Source of the DNA: JAFDZW01 sp964404255
GTDB lineage: Bacteria > Bacteroidota > Ignavibacteria > Palsa-1295
NCBI GenBank assembly: GCA_964404255.1
Contig: CAYOJJ010000016.1
Location: 12,725 to 76,724, forward strand
Length of the DNA: 64,000 nt
Direction of reading: 5' to 3'
The translations under genes and the position numbers were made by a program. How positions within the stretch are numbered: the first letter of the stretch is position 1; each line of letters begins with the position of its first letter. Positions 1-8,278 of this stretch are shown piece after piece. The notes beneath the pieces were generated by a model. The model worked only from the letters and a program-made list of their open reading frames with translations. It did no database searches and was not told the origin of the DNA.

Positions 1-729
1 TTCAGCAGATTCCTACAACGGTTTAAACATTCCACTACACTGACGGTTGATCGCAATGGCCAGCGGATAACGACCACTCTACACTATTTACCCCCTTCGC
101 CCACTGTAGAATATCTGCGGTACCGTGCAAAAGATCCCTGGAAGATTCTTACAGGAAATATTGGATATGTAAATCTTGAGAAACTTAGAGCCGCAGATGT
201 AACTGCTGCAATGAAGGAATTACTGCAAACCTCCGCGCTTATTATTGACGATCGACTTTATCCGAATGATACGACAGATCTATTTAATTTTCTCACGGGG
301 CCGGTGCAAGCGGACCGTGGCGCCGTGCCATCCTTAAAAAGACCGGGCTATTCGTTTTCGGAATATGATACTACTAAGTGGACTAAATTTGGCAAAGAAA
401 AAAAGTATTCAGGCAAAATAGTATTGCTCGTCGATTATCGGACACAATACAGCGGCGAATTTATCGGGATGGTTTATCAGGCCATTGAGGGAGTAAAGAC
501 TATTGGCTCACAAACCGAAGGCGCCGTATCAAATTCTGCACTTATTTGTTTACCTGGGTTTAGTGTTGCAGGCATAGCTACCGTGGGTTCATGGTATCCT
601 GACGGAAAACCGGTGCATGGAGTTGGCTTAAAAATAGACTACGTAGTTCATCCCACCATCGCCGGCATCCGCGAAGGCCGCGATGAGATCCTCGAACGGG
701 CGATCGAATATATTAAGACGGGGAAGTAG
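1..729 (+). CDS. S41-family serine peptidase, C-terminal part (5' truncated by window edge)
   Basis: The reading frame is open from base 1, so this is the C-terminal ~242 residues of a longer gene. The sequence fits the C-terminal-processing protease fold (S41). A hydrophobic strand LLVDYRTQYSGEF carries the likely nucleophile Ser (codon at 451-453), followed about 23 residues later by a GSQTEGAVS loop. In that loop the canonical CtpA Lys is not obvious, which is more like the tricorn/IRBP-type S41B branch. The visible part shows no signal peptide or PDZ domain because the start is missing. Likely role: periplasmic or extracellular protein turnover. The family call is fairly safe, the substrate unknown. 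Confidence 0.75.
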   Translation, partial: FSRFLQRFKHSTTLTVDRNGQRITTTLHYLPPSPTVEYLRYRAKDPWKILTGNIGYVNLEKLRAADVTAAMKELLQTSALIIDDRLYPNDTTDLFNFLTGPVQADRGAVPSLKRPGYSFSEYDTTKWTKFGKEKKYSGKIVLLVDYRTQYSGEFIGMVYQAIEGVKTIGSQTEGAVSNSALICLPGFSVAGIATVGSWYPDGKPVHGVGLKIDYVVHPTIAGIREGRDEILERAIEYIKTGK

Positions 730-812
730 CAGCTCGCAAACGCACTACTGCCAGTGCAGATAGCGCAAAGGCTCAGGACGATACGGTGCAGTTCCGGTAT
801 ATGACCTCGCTG

Positions 813-1337
813 CTACATCCACTCCATTATGCGTAGTGTCCGCGCGGCAATCGGTTCGGGTGGTATCATAATCAACTCGTAGTTCAATTCACGATAGACT
901 TCTTTATGGAGGTTCTCGAAGATGAGGGCATTTTCGTAGCTGATCCTTCTGGCCGCAGTGGGTTCGACGAAGCCGAGATTATCGAGAAAAAAGATTTGCC
1001 GCTCGTAGATATTCTCGCGCTTGATGCGATCTAATTCTTCCAGTAATATATCGGGTGGCGGATAGCCAAGATAGCGGCTGAGTGCGAGCGTACAAATAGG
1101 CGAGCGATCGTAAAGCTGAATGCTGCCAATAGCTTCAAGTTGCCGTTGTTGCTGCATCAATGTGATCTTATCGATGAAATCAGCGTGCAGCCAGGGTTCG
1201 GTAGTACCACGGCTGTGCTCGATGGCGATCACATCGGTCGCGGCTTCTTCGATTATAGTATAGCCGTGAAGTTGTAATTCACGAAGAAGAGAAGTCTTTC
1301 CTGAGCCCGGAGTACCGGTGAAGATGTAGCGTTTCAT
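813..1337 (-). CDS. AAA_28-type P-loop ATPase/kinase-like protein
   Basis: This 174-aa protein starts MKRYIFTGTPGSGKTS, a textbook Walker A (residues 8-16) within the first 20 residues, as in the AAA_28 family of small NTPases or nucleotide kinases. The ATG at 1337 was preferred to the longer in-frame opening at 1466. The extra 43 residues are encoded by a dispersed intergenic repeat (1389-1452) and G-rich heptads, not by family-like sequence. A mid-protein IQLYDRSPICTLAL segment resembles the Asp-Arg switch of nucleoside-kinase-like enzymes. It stands alone on the minus strand, convergent with the S41 gene. The substrate cannot be told from sequence. Confidence 0.8.
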   Translation of the reverse strand: MKRYIFTGTPGSGKTSLLRELQLHGYTIIEEAATDVIAIEHSRGTTEPWLHADFIDKITLMQQQRQLEAIGSIQLYDRSPICTLALSRYLGYPPPDILLEELDRIKRENIYERQIFFLDNLGFVEPTAARRISYENALIFENLHKEVYRELNYELIMIPPEPIAARTLRIMEWM

Positions 1338-1344
1338 GGAAGTT

Positions 1345-1361
1345 GGGGTATGGGGTTCGGG
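1345..1361 (+). repeat. G-rich heptad repeat (GGGGNNN)
   Basis: GGGGTATGGGGTTCGGG lies immediately upstream of the ATPase start. The same phrase opens the G-rich run at 63966-64000, and a relative (GGGGCAT twice) lies at 5482-5498. Confidence 0.6.
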
Positions 1362-1388
1362 AAAGTTTTTAAACATCTTTATTAAGCC

Positions 1389-1452
1389 TGTCATTCCGAG
1401 GAGTGAAATCCGCCAAGGCGGACCACGGCGGACGAGGAATCCTCTGATGTCG
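1389..1452. repeat. Dispersed REP-like intergenic repeat
   Basis: This block begins TGTCATTCCGAGGAG and runs into CGAGGAATCC, with an internal CCGCCAAGGCGG palindrome. It resembles the widespread intergenic repeats seen in many environmental FCB genomes. It falls inside a spurious 5' extension of the ATPase gene. Copy number cannot be judged here because only one full copy is visible. Confidence 0.45.
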
Positions 1453-1473
1453 TAACAAACCATCACAAATCAC

Positions 1474-1513
1474 GCTCTCGCCCAAAGAGGGAGAGGGATT
1501 AAGGGTGAGGGTG
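1474..1513. repeat. Inverted-repeat unit, CTCTC...GGGAGAGG type, left copy
   Basis: The unit runs from GCTCTCGCCC to AAGGGTGAGGGTGC and contains a hairpin (CTCTC/GAGAG). It is roughly the inverse of the unit at 1594-1640, which starts CACCCTCATCC, so the two units flank about 80 bp as an imperfect inverted pair. Confidence 0.45.
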
Positions 1514-1593
1514 CAACCGCGAATAAAAACAGACGATTGGGAAATACCTCAACTCTTGATGCAGCTCCGTAACAGAGTAGTACAATCACTACT

Positions 1594-1640
1594 ACACCCT
1601 CATCCTTTGTCCTTCTCCCTACGAGGGAGAAGGAGATTTT
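1594..1640. repeat. Inverted-repeat unit, right copy, with TTCTCCCT/AGGGAGAA hairpin
   Basis: It contains CACCCTCATCC and then a perfect 8-bp stem (TTCTCCCT-ACG-AGGGAGAA) followed by TTTTTA. It ends just downstream of the stop codon of the minus-strand T9SS gene at 1659, so its hairpin may also act as that gene's transcription end. Confidence 0.45.
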
Positions 1641-1658
1641 TATTTAATGGGATCCAAT

Positions 1659-4600
1659 CTAATATTTTACGAAAGCGCGAGAGGTTGTTAGCCCTGGAGT
1701 TGAAAATGTGAGGATATGATTACCCGCTTGCAGGCCTGAGATATTCAGCGGCAATTCACTTGTGCCGGGATGAAGCTCGATGCTGCCCGTTGCTTCTTCG
1801 AGACCAAGGATCGAATAAATATGATAGGTGAGCGGCTGTTCGGTCTTGCTCGAAAGCACGGCCGTTACTATCGTCGAGGCGGGATTAGGCAGCAGCGATT
1901 GGATGCTGAAGCTGCCTGTCGCGAGGTAATCATAGATCTCCTGTTCGCCACAGCGAAACTCGTAACTAAACGCCGTATCCCCCGCTATCGTAGAGAGCGA
2001 TGCAATACAGAGTTCGAAGAACGGATCGCTGGCATTGACATGCGCATTGCTCGCGCTTAAATGAACCTTCGTATCCTTTGTTAGAAATGTCCTATACTGT
2101 AGCGCACCAAAACTTCCATCGCTTGAGCGAACGATAAATGGATTACCACTGAGCTGCAAATGATTATTCACGTATGTTGCTGTGTTCGGCCCTTCATAGC
2201 CGATGTATTGCATGAGGTCGGTATTATAACTCAGATCGAGATCGATCGTCTTTGCAGCAGCAATGGGAAGGCCCGGTGCAAACAAAGCGATCGCTATCGT
2301 ATCGCCGGCTTTCAGCGCCCCATTCAGTACTGCTCGCGCTTCAAGCGGCGTACGAAGCGGCGGCGCATAGCCTGCCGTTATCTCGAGCGTGAGGGCGTTA
2401 CCGGCATCGGAAATAACGTGCAGTTCGGCAGTCATTCCCCCGAGCCGCGAAGCATCGAATTCGCCGTGAACCTTCACGGCCACACTATCGCCCGGCGGCA
2501 GTATAAACGGACCGGTGCTATCGAAAGCAAAACCTGTCCCGACTAATTGCAAGGACGATACATGAACCGTATCGCAGCCAACGTTATAAAAATGGATCGT
2601 GGTATCCCGGCCTTCGCACACCGAGAATTTCCCAAGATCCAGCCCCGTCAAAAAGTGCTCGATCGCCTTACTGCCGTATCCTACTTCTACACTGGCGCTG
2701 AAACTGGTATCGTGAATACTGCCATCGGGTAATTGATAGGTAACGGTGATGCGCGAGTGATAGATACCCGTATCATGTGGTTGAACGATCCACGTAAAGC
2801 CAAGCGAATCCGTAGAAAGGAGCGTCGTTGTAGTAGTAGATTGCTCACCCACGAGTGCGGTATTATCATTAACGATCTGTACCGAAAGAATTTTTAGCGT
2901 ATCGCAGCCGCTATTGCCGATAGAAAAAGAAATGCTATCGGCCTTATCGCAGCGCGTACGAGTCGGGAATACATAGTTGGCGCTCCCTAACGTAGTCGTT
3001 ACCTCAGCCGCTCCATGGGTTACCAGTGCCGAGATAGCGAACGTCGTATCGTGTAGCGTACCATCGGGGTTACGGTAGTTTACCGTCACCGAAGCAGTGT
3101 AGTTGCGGGCGCCGTGCGGATGCAGATACCAATGAATCGTTAGCGTATTGCTATCGATAAGATAATTGCCGCCCTCGCTCGTGCCGGCTAAGGACTTACC
3201 ATCGTTACTAAAGGAGATCGAACGAATAACGATCGTATCGCAACCGACATTCGATAAAGAAAACGTAAGGCTATCGCCACTATCGCACACACTTCTCGGA
3301 GCAAAGACCTGCTGGCTCGAAGCAAGCGATGAAACGAGCGTTGCCGAACCGGCAAAGATGGTAGCATCGACGCTTATCGTGGAATCTCGGATCTTACCAT
3401 TCGGCAGTTGGTAGGTGATCGTGGCCGAGGCAGAAAAATGCCCGGCCGTAAGAGGCGTTAATTTCCAGAGCAGTCTCAGGGAATTCGTATCGGCAAGATT
3501 GGCAACAGGGCTGCTGCTTCCTTGCAGTGTTGCGCCGCTATTGGCAAAGACCACCTTCAGGATGTGAAGCGTATCGCAGCCGGAGTTTTGTATCGTCACG
3601 ACGAGGCTATCGCCGGTATTGCAGATCGATCTCGGGGCGAATGTTTTTGCCGCTGCTTTGACATCAAAGATCGCCGCGCCCGGTGCAATAACCGTTCGAA
3701 GCCAAAGGGTAGTATCGGCGATCGAACCATCGGGCAACCGATACGAGACCGTTACCGCCGAACGATACACACCTGCTTTTCCCGGATGAACATGCCATTG
3801 AAAGAGCTGGGAATCGGTACGTCCTAAGATCGTTTTGCCCGGACCGATCTTTTCTCCAAGAATGATATTACTGTCGCTGGCAAGAGTAATATCCACGATT
3901 CGCAGACTATCGCAGCCATTGTTCATTAAAGAAAAGATAAGCGAGTCCGGCGAAGAACAACTATTGATGTCGGGGAAGATGATAGAATCGCCCAGGGAAA
4001 ACAAGGGTGAAGCGGGGCCACGGCATTGGGAGAATTTTACGGCCCAGGCATCGGCATGGCCGAGAGCGATATCGGGAGTGCCGTGAAAATCCGTAACGTC
4101 TCCATCGTTTGACGTCGTATATCCGAACGCACAATAGCCTCCGTCTGCCGTCGAAACGATCGAGTAAAACTTTTCCTCATAAGAACCGCCATACGCTTTT
4201 TGCCATTCGATCTTCCAATTCTTATCCACCTTAACGACCCATCCATCGGCCGGAGCAGGGTAAGGAGGCCGCAGATGTACCTGAACCCAATTAGGGGAAG
4301 TAGCATAGGTAGTACCGCAAAAGATATATCCGCCATCCCGGGTTGCCATTCCATCATGCACTTCTGACGGATACGAAGAGCTAAAACTGGGGTCACCCAG
4401 CGTGGCAATCCGTTCGAGCGTACCGGTAGAGCTTACCAAAATAAGTAAGGCATCCGTGTACTGAGTATGAAGGGAGGCAAGATCGCCATCATTCGAATAC
4501 GATTTTCCAGTAATAAAAAAACTGCCGGTAGGGGTTTCACTGATCGAGGCGGCAACATCCGAGAACGTCCCTCCAATAATTTTTTGCCATTGCTGAGTAC

Positions 4601-5378
4601 CGTCTTTATCCAATGTTAATACCAGTATATCCGGGTCGGGCGTCCAGCCATAATGAAAACCCGGAAGCTCGGATGAGTACGTCGAAGCGACAATAGCATA
4701 GCCGCCATTAGAAGTCTGGATGATCTGCGGTGAGAGTTCATCGCTATTGCCCCCGTAGATCTTGCTCCATTCGATAGATAGATCGGCGGCAAGCTTGAGG
4801 ACATAGATATCTTTATCATCGGCATAGGAAGCCTTTGTTACCAACGCCAGCACCAGACCTCCATCGGTAGTACCTTTGGCGGAAATGGTATTGAAGAGTG
4901 TAACGGTTGGAGTTGGAATTATCTTCTTGGTTTTGAGAGACCCGTCTTTATTAAGCTCAAGGATCCAGAGAACCGAATCAAGACCGGACTTACCGGCCAG
5001 ATCGCCATCGACCGAAGAGGCATATCCGCAAATGATATAACTATCCGGCCGTTCGATGCAGGCAAGCGAGCGATCGCTTCTACTGCCGCCATACGTTTTT
5101 TGCCATTCGACCCTACCATTGCGGTCGAGTTTTGATATCCAATAATCTTCAGAGCTATTGTAGATGAAACCAACGCAAAGAAATCCGGAATCGGCGGTTT
5201 GAATTAATTGAGAACCCAATTCAGTATTATCCGGCGTACCATACGCATGAGCCCAATCCAATTCCACCGATGGCTGGGCATACCCAAGGGATGACCATAG
5301 AACGGCAGCTACTACGATCGAAAGTACCCAATACACACACAACCATTTCCCACCTGGGAGGGAATTACCATACTTCAT
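1659..5378 (-). CDS. Large T9SS-secreted protein: N-terminal beta-propeller repeats, four Ig-like repeats, type A sorting domain
   Basis: This is a 1239-aa protein. The ATG at 5378 is chosen because a basic, hydrophobic signal peptide ending in GYAQPS follows directly. Residues ~35-430 hold repeated units of the form TADGGY..G.T.S.DGD....W..K.D.....EWQK.YGG, typical of secreted FCB propellers. Then come four ~100-aa Ig-like repeats, each with a C..(G/A)DSL.FS..N.GCDTL core (two conserved Cys), of the ASPM/Hydin-like kind. A further region of mixed beta character leads to a C-terminal type A sorting domain (SLLPNPASTIVTAVLS... to the end), which directs export through the T9SS and cell-surface anchoring. 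Likely a cell-surface structural or adhesive protein. No catalytic motif is seen. Confidence 0.85.
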   Translation of the reverse strand: MKYGNSLPGGKWLCVYWVLSIVVAAVLWSSLGYAQPSVELDWAHAYGTPDNTELGSQLIQTADSGFLCVGFIYNSSEDYWISKLDRNGRVEWQKTYGGSRSDRSLACIERPDSYIICGYASSVDGDLAGKSGLDSVLWILELNKDGSLKTKKIIPTPTVTLFNTISAKGTTDGGLVLALVTKASYADDKDIYVLKLAADLSIEWSKIYGGNSDELSPQIIQTSNGGYAIVASTYSSELPGFHYGWTPDPDILVLTLDKDGTQQWQKIIGGTFSDVAASISETPTGSFFITGKSYSNDGDLASLHTQYTDALLILVSSTGTLERIATLGDPSFSSSYPSEVHDGMATRDGGYIFCGTTYATSPNWVQVHLRPPYPAPADGWVVKVDKNWKIEWQKAYGGSYEEKFYSIVSTADGGYCAFGYTTSNDGDVTDFHGTPDIALGHADAWAVKFSQCRGPASPLFSLGDSIIFPDINSCSSPDSLIFSLMNNGCDSLRIVDITLASDSNIILGEKIGPGKTILGRTDSQLFQWHVHPGKAGVYRSAVTVSYRLPDGSIADTTLWLRTVIAPGAAIFDVKAAAKTFAPRSICNTGDSLVVTIQNSGCDTLHILKVVFANSGATLQGSSSPVANLADTNSLRLLWKLTPLTAGHFSASATITYQLPNGKIRDSTISVDATIFAGSATLVSSLASSQQVFAPRSVCDSGDSLTFSLSNVGCDTIVIRSISFSNDGKSLAGTSEGGNYLIDSNTLTIHWYLHPHGARNYTASVTVNYRNPDGTLHDTTFAISALVTHGAAEVTTTLGSANYVFPTRTRCDKADSISFSIGNSGCDTLKILSVQIVNDNTALVGEQSTTTTTLLSTDSLGFTWIVQPHDTGIYHSRITVTYQLPDGSIHDTSFSASVEVGYGSKAIEHFLTGLDLGKFSVCEGRDTTIHFYNVGCDTVHVSSLQLVGTGFAFDSTGPFILPPGDSVAVKVHGEFDASRLGGMTAELHVISDAGNALTLEITAGYAPPLRTPLEARAVLNGALKAGDTIAIALFAPGLPIAAAKTIDLDLSYNTDLMQYIGYEGPNTATYVNNHLQLSGNPFIVRSSDGSFGALQYRTFLTKDTKVHLSASNAHVNASDPFFELCIASLSTIAGDTAFSYEFRCGEQEIYDYLATGSFSIQSLLPNPASTIVTAVLSSKTEQPLTYHIYSILGLEEATGSIELHPGTSELPLNISGLQAGNHILTFSTPGLTTSRAFVKY

Positions 5379-5428
5379 ATTTTTCGGGGATAGAGATCTA
5401 TATAAAGAACTCCCCAGGCCAGGTTTTA

Positions 5429-5878
5429 TTACCCCAAAAATGATAAAAAAATACTTCTGAAAAAGACACCGGTAGGAGGCTGGGGCATGGGGCATGGGTC
5501 TGACCAGTGGCTAGGTACTCCATGTTCTGGGAAAAGTATCATTTGGGTCTGATTATTGCCACTTTTTACCTCTTCTGTACCAATATATAGTTTCCTAGAA
5601 GTTTGCAGAATATATCCAAGCGTTTTTCCAAAATTGTAATAATGTAGAAAAACTTTATTGTCAGAGGTGATTCTTTGGTCTGCTATTCCAATCCATGGCC
5701 TAAAGTCAGCCTCGGAAGTCTTTTTCTGAAGAAGAAATGTTTCATTTGCGGATTTCCACAACTTTACCGTAAACCAGGCATAAATACTTGTAACTATTAA
5801 AATTAATAAATTAACTATGAGTCCCCACCATTGGGGCTCCGACCACCAACTACCCTGGCGCAATGCTGTAAATAACAT
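5429..5878 (-). CDS. Hypothetical single-pass membrane protein (AT-rich)
   Basis: This 149-aa product has one strong transmembrane segment (WWGLIVNLLILIVTSIYAWFTVKLW, residues ~17-41) and a soluble C-terminal part. I choose the ATG at 5878, four bases after the stop of the upstream gene, over the in-frame ATG at 5932 inside that gene. The coding sequence is clearly richer in A+T than its neighbours. It forms a two-gene unit with 5883-6479. The C terminus (PMPQPPTG) is encoded by a G-rich heptad repeat at 5482-5498, so the end of the gene may have been altered by repeat insertion. No family recognised. Confidence 0.55.
   Translation of the reverse strand: MLFTALRQGSWWSEPQWWGLIVNLLILIVTSIYAWFTVKLWKSANETFLLQKKTSEADFRPWIGIADQRITSDNKVFLHYYNFGKTLGYILQTSRKLYIGTEEVKSGNNQTQMILFPEHGVPSHWSDPCPMPQPPTGVFFRSIFLSFLG
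5482..5498 (+). repeat. G-rich heptad repeat (GGGGCAT)
   Basis: GGGGCATGGGGCATGGG has the same 7-bp periodicity as the runs at 1345 and 63966. It falls within the 3' end of the hypothetical membrane gene. Confidence 0.5.
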
Positions 5879-5882
5879 AAAA

Positions 5883-6479
5883 TTATATGTTTTGAATAAT
5901 AAGTTTGTACTTATCATCGAGAATATCAACAATGGTAGCCATATGGAGAGAGAAGCTGTCGTCTGGTGGTAACTCTAAAGATAAATCATATACTATTTTC
6001 ATATGTTTTTGATTTACTCGGTCTTTCTCTCTTATCTTATCTTCTAAAATGTACCTTATAGCTTGTACCAACTTATTAAAACATACAAGCAAATCTTGGA
6101 GAGGTATATTAATGCCGTATTCTTTCCAATATGCATTTGCAACGACCAGATGATCTCGGAGATTATCTCGAGCTTGGAATAACTCTCTTAGCTCAGTATC
6201 TCTAAGATGCCGCAATGTATTAGCGACATCTTCTTTAGAGTAAATCGCTTGCGTATTTAATATGGCACTAGAGTATGAAGTGTTAAAACGAACCTGTTGA
6301 ATTTTATCAGCCAGTTGATGATATAATATAACCCCATCCAGAGCAATTTTCAATTCCGTTTCGCCCTTAAATTTTATTTTCCAGGATTTAAGACCTAAAA
6401 ATGCAATCCGAGCTGTAATTAACGCTGAAGCTCCTACGGCTAAATCGCGAAAAGCTGTAGCTAAATCGGCGCAAATCAT
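5883..6479 (-). CDS. Hypothetical protein, helical, AT-rich
   Basis: The product has 198 aa. The N terminus (LAVGASALITARIAFLGL) is moderately hydrophobic and may be a membrane anchor. The rest is predicted helical with many charged residues. It is the first gene of a minus-strand pair with 5429-5878. The high A+T content and lack of recognised relatives set the pair apart from the flanking T9SS genes and suggest transferred cargo. In layout it resembles the membrane-anchor plus helical-domain gene inside the prophage (20583-21155), though I see no convincing sequence identity. Function unknown. Confidence 0.55.
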   Translation of the reverse strand: MICADLATAFRDLAVGASALITARIAFLGLKSWKIKFKGETELKIALDGVILYHQLADKIQQVRFNTSYSSAILNTQAIYSKEDVANTLRHLRDTELRELFQARDNLRDHLVVANAYWKEYGINIPLQDLLVCFNKLVQAIRYILEDKIREKDRVNQKHMKIVYDLSLELPPDDSFSLHMATIVDILDDKYKLIIQNI

Positions 6480-6557
6480 TTATTACTATAATTTGGTAAT
6501 GTGAAGATAGATATTAAACAAATATACTGCATTAAATGTGTTTAGGTGTTCTTAAAT

Positions 6558-6590
6558 AAAAAAGGCCATTGCTGGCCTCTTTATTTTATT
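6558..6590 (-). terminator. Terminator after the portal-like gene
   Basis: A stem AGGCCA-TTGC-TGGCCT (6563-6578) is flanked by A-rich and T-rich runs. In minus-strand reading it is followed by TTTTTTATTT. It lies 13 bases beyond the stop of the gene at 6603 and so suits that gene. Confidence 0.7.
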
Positions 6591-6602
6591 ATTTTAAATA
6601 AT

Positions 6603-8132
6603 TTACTCACTTGCCTCTCGCTCCAGCAGTGCTTTTTCCGTTTCAGCTTCGATGCTTACTCCGAGTTGGCTTAGGATATTCCAGGCGGTTTTGCGGGCGG
6701 TTTCTTTGGAGATCAGGCCGGTATCCGATAGGACCTGAATGCCGGAGGCGAATTTCTGTATCGAATCGGCGATGCGGTCCATGTTATTGCGCTCGAATGG
6801 GGTAAAGGTGACGTTGATCGTGATCGAACTGAGCTCGTCCTCGCTTAAGCGGCGCGTCTGGCCGGTATCGTCTTTTATCATGCCAGCATTATTTTGCTGG
6901 ATCATCACGTAGCGGAAGATAAATTGCAGATCGGCCGCCCACTCCTTGCGCTTCTGGTTGAACTTCGCATAGAGCGCCGGCATCTGCTCGACGGCCGTTG
7001 CGACATTCGTCTGCGAGCCATCGCCAAAGACAAACTCCGGTATGCCTGCCGAACCGACGGAGAGCAAGAGCAGTAAGCGAATGAGCGCCGTTACTTCTTC
7101 CATCTTAATCTCCGGCGATTTCAGCTCCATAGAAATGCGATCGGTATGCGCGAAAATTTTATTGCGTGGTATCTTTACTTTGGACCACCGCTCGATCTCA
7201 TCCTTCGTACCGTTCTTGATTGTCACATCGGAGATAATACCTCGCTGCAATTCGAGCGCCGTCACCGAATCGTAAATACCCTGATCGAGATAATTTAAGA
7301 AATCGGAAATAGCAAAGGTATCGCCGCGGCCGAAGGTCTGATTAAGCAAATGATTGGAGCGCAGCAGAAATACGTTGCCGACGAGTTTGCCATAGTTGGG
7401 ATTTGGTTTTGGAAGCTTTGCTTTGCCGGTGATAATAGTCTTACCACTCTCATCAAGCTGATCGGGAGAGTTATCGTAACGAATAACATCGAGCCAGCGG
7501 TCGGTTCGCTTATCCCACTTCACATCGTTCGAATGCTCGACCCACGTGCCGCGCGAGGTATTCATCTTCGTTGCCTGCGTGACATCGCTATCGCTGACGG
7601 TAATATCGCGAATCCAGGTTGCCGGAATAAAGCCGAACGTACATTGGCCCGTCGCTTCTTCGACGGAAACCGGAATGCCGAGCGTTCCGAAGATCGAGCG
7701 TTCAAGGATCATCGCAGGCAGTTTTAAATCGAGCCGGTTCTTTGGTCCGGAGTAGGTATCGTTGATGCGGCGCAGAATGGAATCGGTCACGCCATAGAGG
7801 TTAGCGTCTTTTGCGGAGACGGTAATATCAATGCCGAGGCCATAGACGAAATCGCGAATGAGTTCGTGAATGCGGTGATGCACGGCGTTCTGCTCCCAGA
7901 GGCGTTGCTGGATGCGATAGGCGCGCTGTAGGTTTAGGCCTGTGATGGGTTCGGTCCCATCGAGTGTGGGCCAGAAGTTCGTCGTAAGCGGATCATCGGA
8001 AGCAGGGTAGAGATCGCCCATTGCTTCGGCGATAGCAACATGTTCATGGTCGCTGCGAGTGGCCGGTGGAACAGGTGGCAGCGAAGCATCAAAAGAAGAA
8101 AACAAAGCAGCAAGACGCTCTCGAACAGTCAT
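6603..8132 (-). CDS. Solitary phage portal-like protein
   Basis: This 509-aa protein has the overall pattern of large phage portal proteins. The N-terminal region reads NAVHHRIHELIRDFVYGLG. A long helical section (ALIRLLLLLSVGSAGIPEFVFGDGSQTN) leads to VATAVEQMPALYAKFNQKRKEWAADLQ, the kind of stem and wing helices seen in SPP1- or Mu gp29-like portals. The ATG at 8132 is preferred to a TTG two codons upstream. It has its own terminator and no neighbouring terminase, capsid or tail gene. It is not part of the prophage at 16250-51213, which encodes a different portal. It may be a remnant of a lost phage or a retained gene; the frame is intact over its full length. Confidence 0.7.
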   Translation of the reverse strand: MTVRERLAALFSSFDASLPPVPPATRSDHEHVAIAEAMGDLYPASDDPLTTNFWPTLDGTEPITGLNLQRAYRIQQRLWEQNAVHHRIHELIRDFVYGLGIDITVSAKDANLYGVTDSILRRINDTYSGPKNRLDLKLPAMILERSIFGTLGIPVSVEEATGQCTFGFIPATWIRDITVSDSDVTQATKMNTSRGTWVEHSNDVKWDKRTDRWLDVIRYDNSPDQLDESGKTIITGKAKLPKPNPNYGKLVGNVFLLRSNHLLNQTFGRGDTFAISDFLNYLDQGIYDSVTALELQRGIISDVTIKNGTKDEIERWSKVKIPRNKIFAHTDRISMELKSPEIKMEEVTALIRLLLLLSVGSAGIPEFVFGDGSQTNVATAVEQMPALYAKFNQKRKEWAADLQFIFRYVMIQQNNAGMIKDDTGQTRRLSEDELSSITINVTFTPFERNNMDRIADSIQKFASGIQVLSDTGLISKETARKTAWNILSQLGVSIEAETEKALLEREASE

Positions 8133-8154
8133 AAGCAAAGTAAAAAAATGAAAT

Positions 8155-8216
8155 AAGGAACGCCGCAGCTTCTGCTGTGGCTTCGGGTTTTAACAGCTTC
8201 GGCGCGGAAGTTCCTT
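8155..8216. promoter_or_regulatory. Long imperfect inverted repeat in a divergent intergenic region
   Basis: AAGGAAC (8155-8161) and GTTCCTT (8210-8216) enclose further complementary blocks (GCCGCAGCT / AGCTTCGGCG), giving a long hairpin. It lies between the divergent portal (minus) and T9SS (plus) genes, so it could be a structured leader, an operator or an end hairpin. No T-run of terminator quality follows. Confidence 0.4.
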
Positions 8217-8278
8217 TGTAACTTTGACTATAGGAAATAGTTTATTGAATGCGTCGTAATCCTTAACTCTATACTCTT

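Noticed and set aside
1338..1466. 43-residue N-terminal extension of the ATPase
   Set aside because: It is encoded by a dispersed repeat and G-rich heptads. The P-loop follows directly after the ATG at 1337.
2160..4408. Several plus-strand and alternative minus-strand frames within the large T9SS gene
   Set aside because: Basic or low-complexity translations antisense or out of frame to a strongly repeat-structured protein; shadows.
6603..8132. Portal gene as part of the prophage at 16250-51213
   Set aside because: The prophage has its own portal beside the terminase and clear ends. Four T9SS genes lie between.
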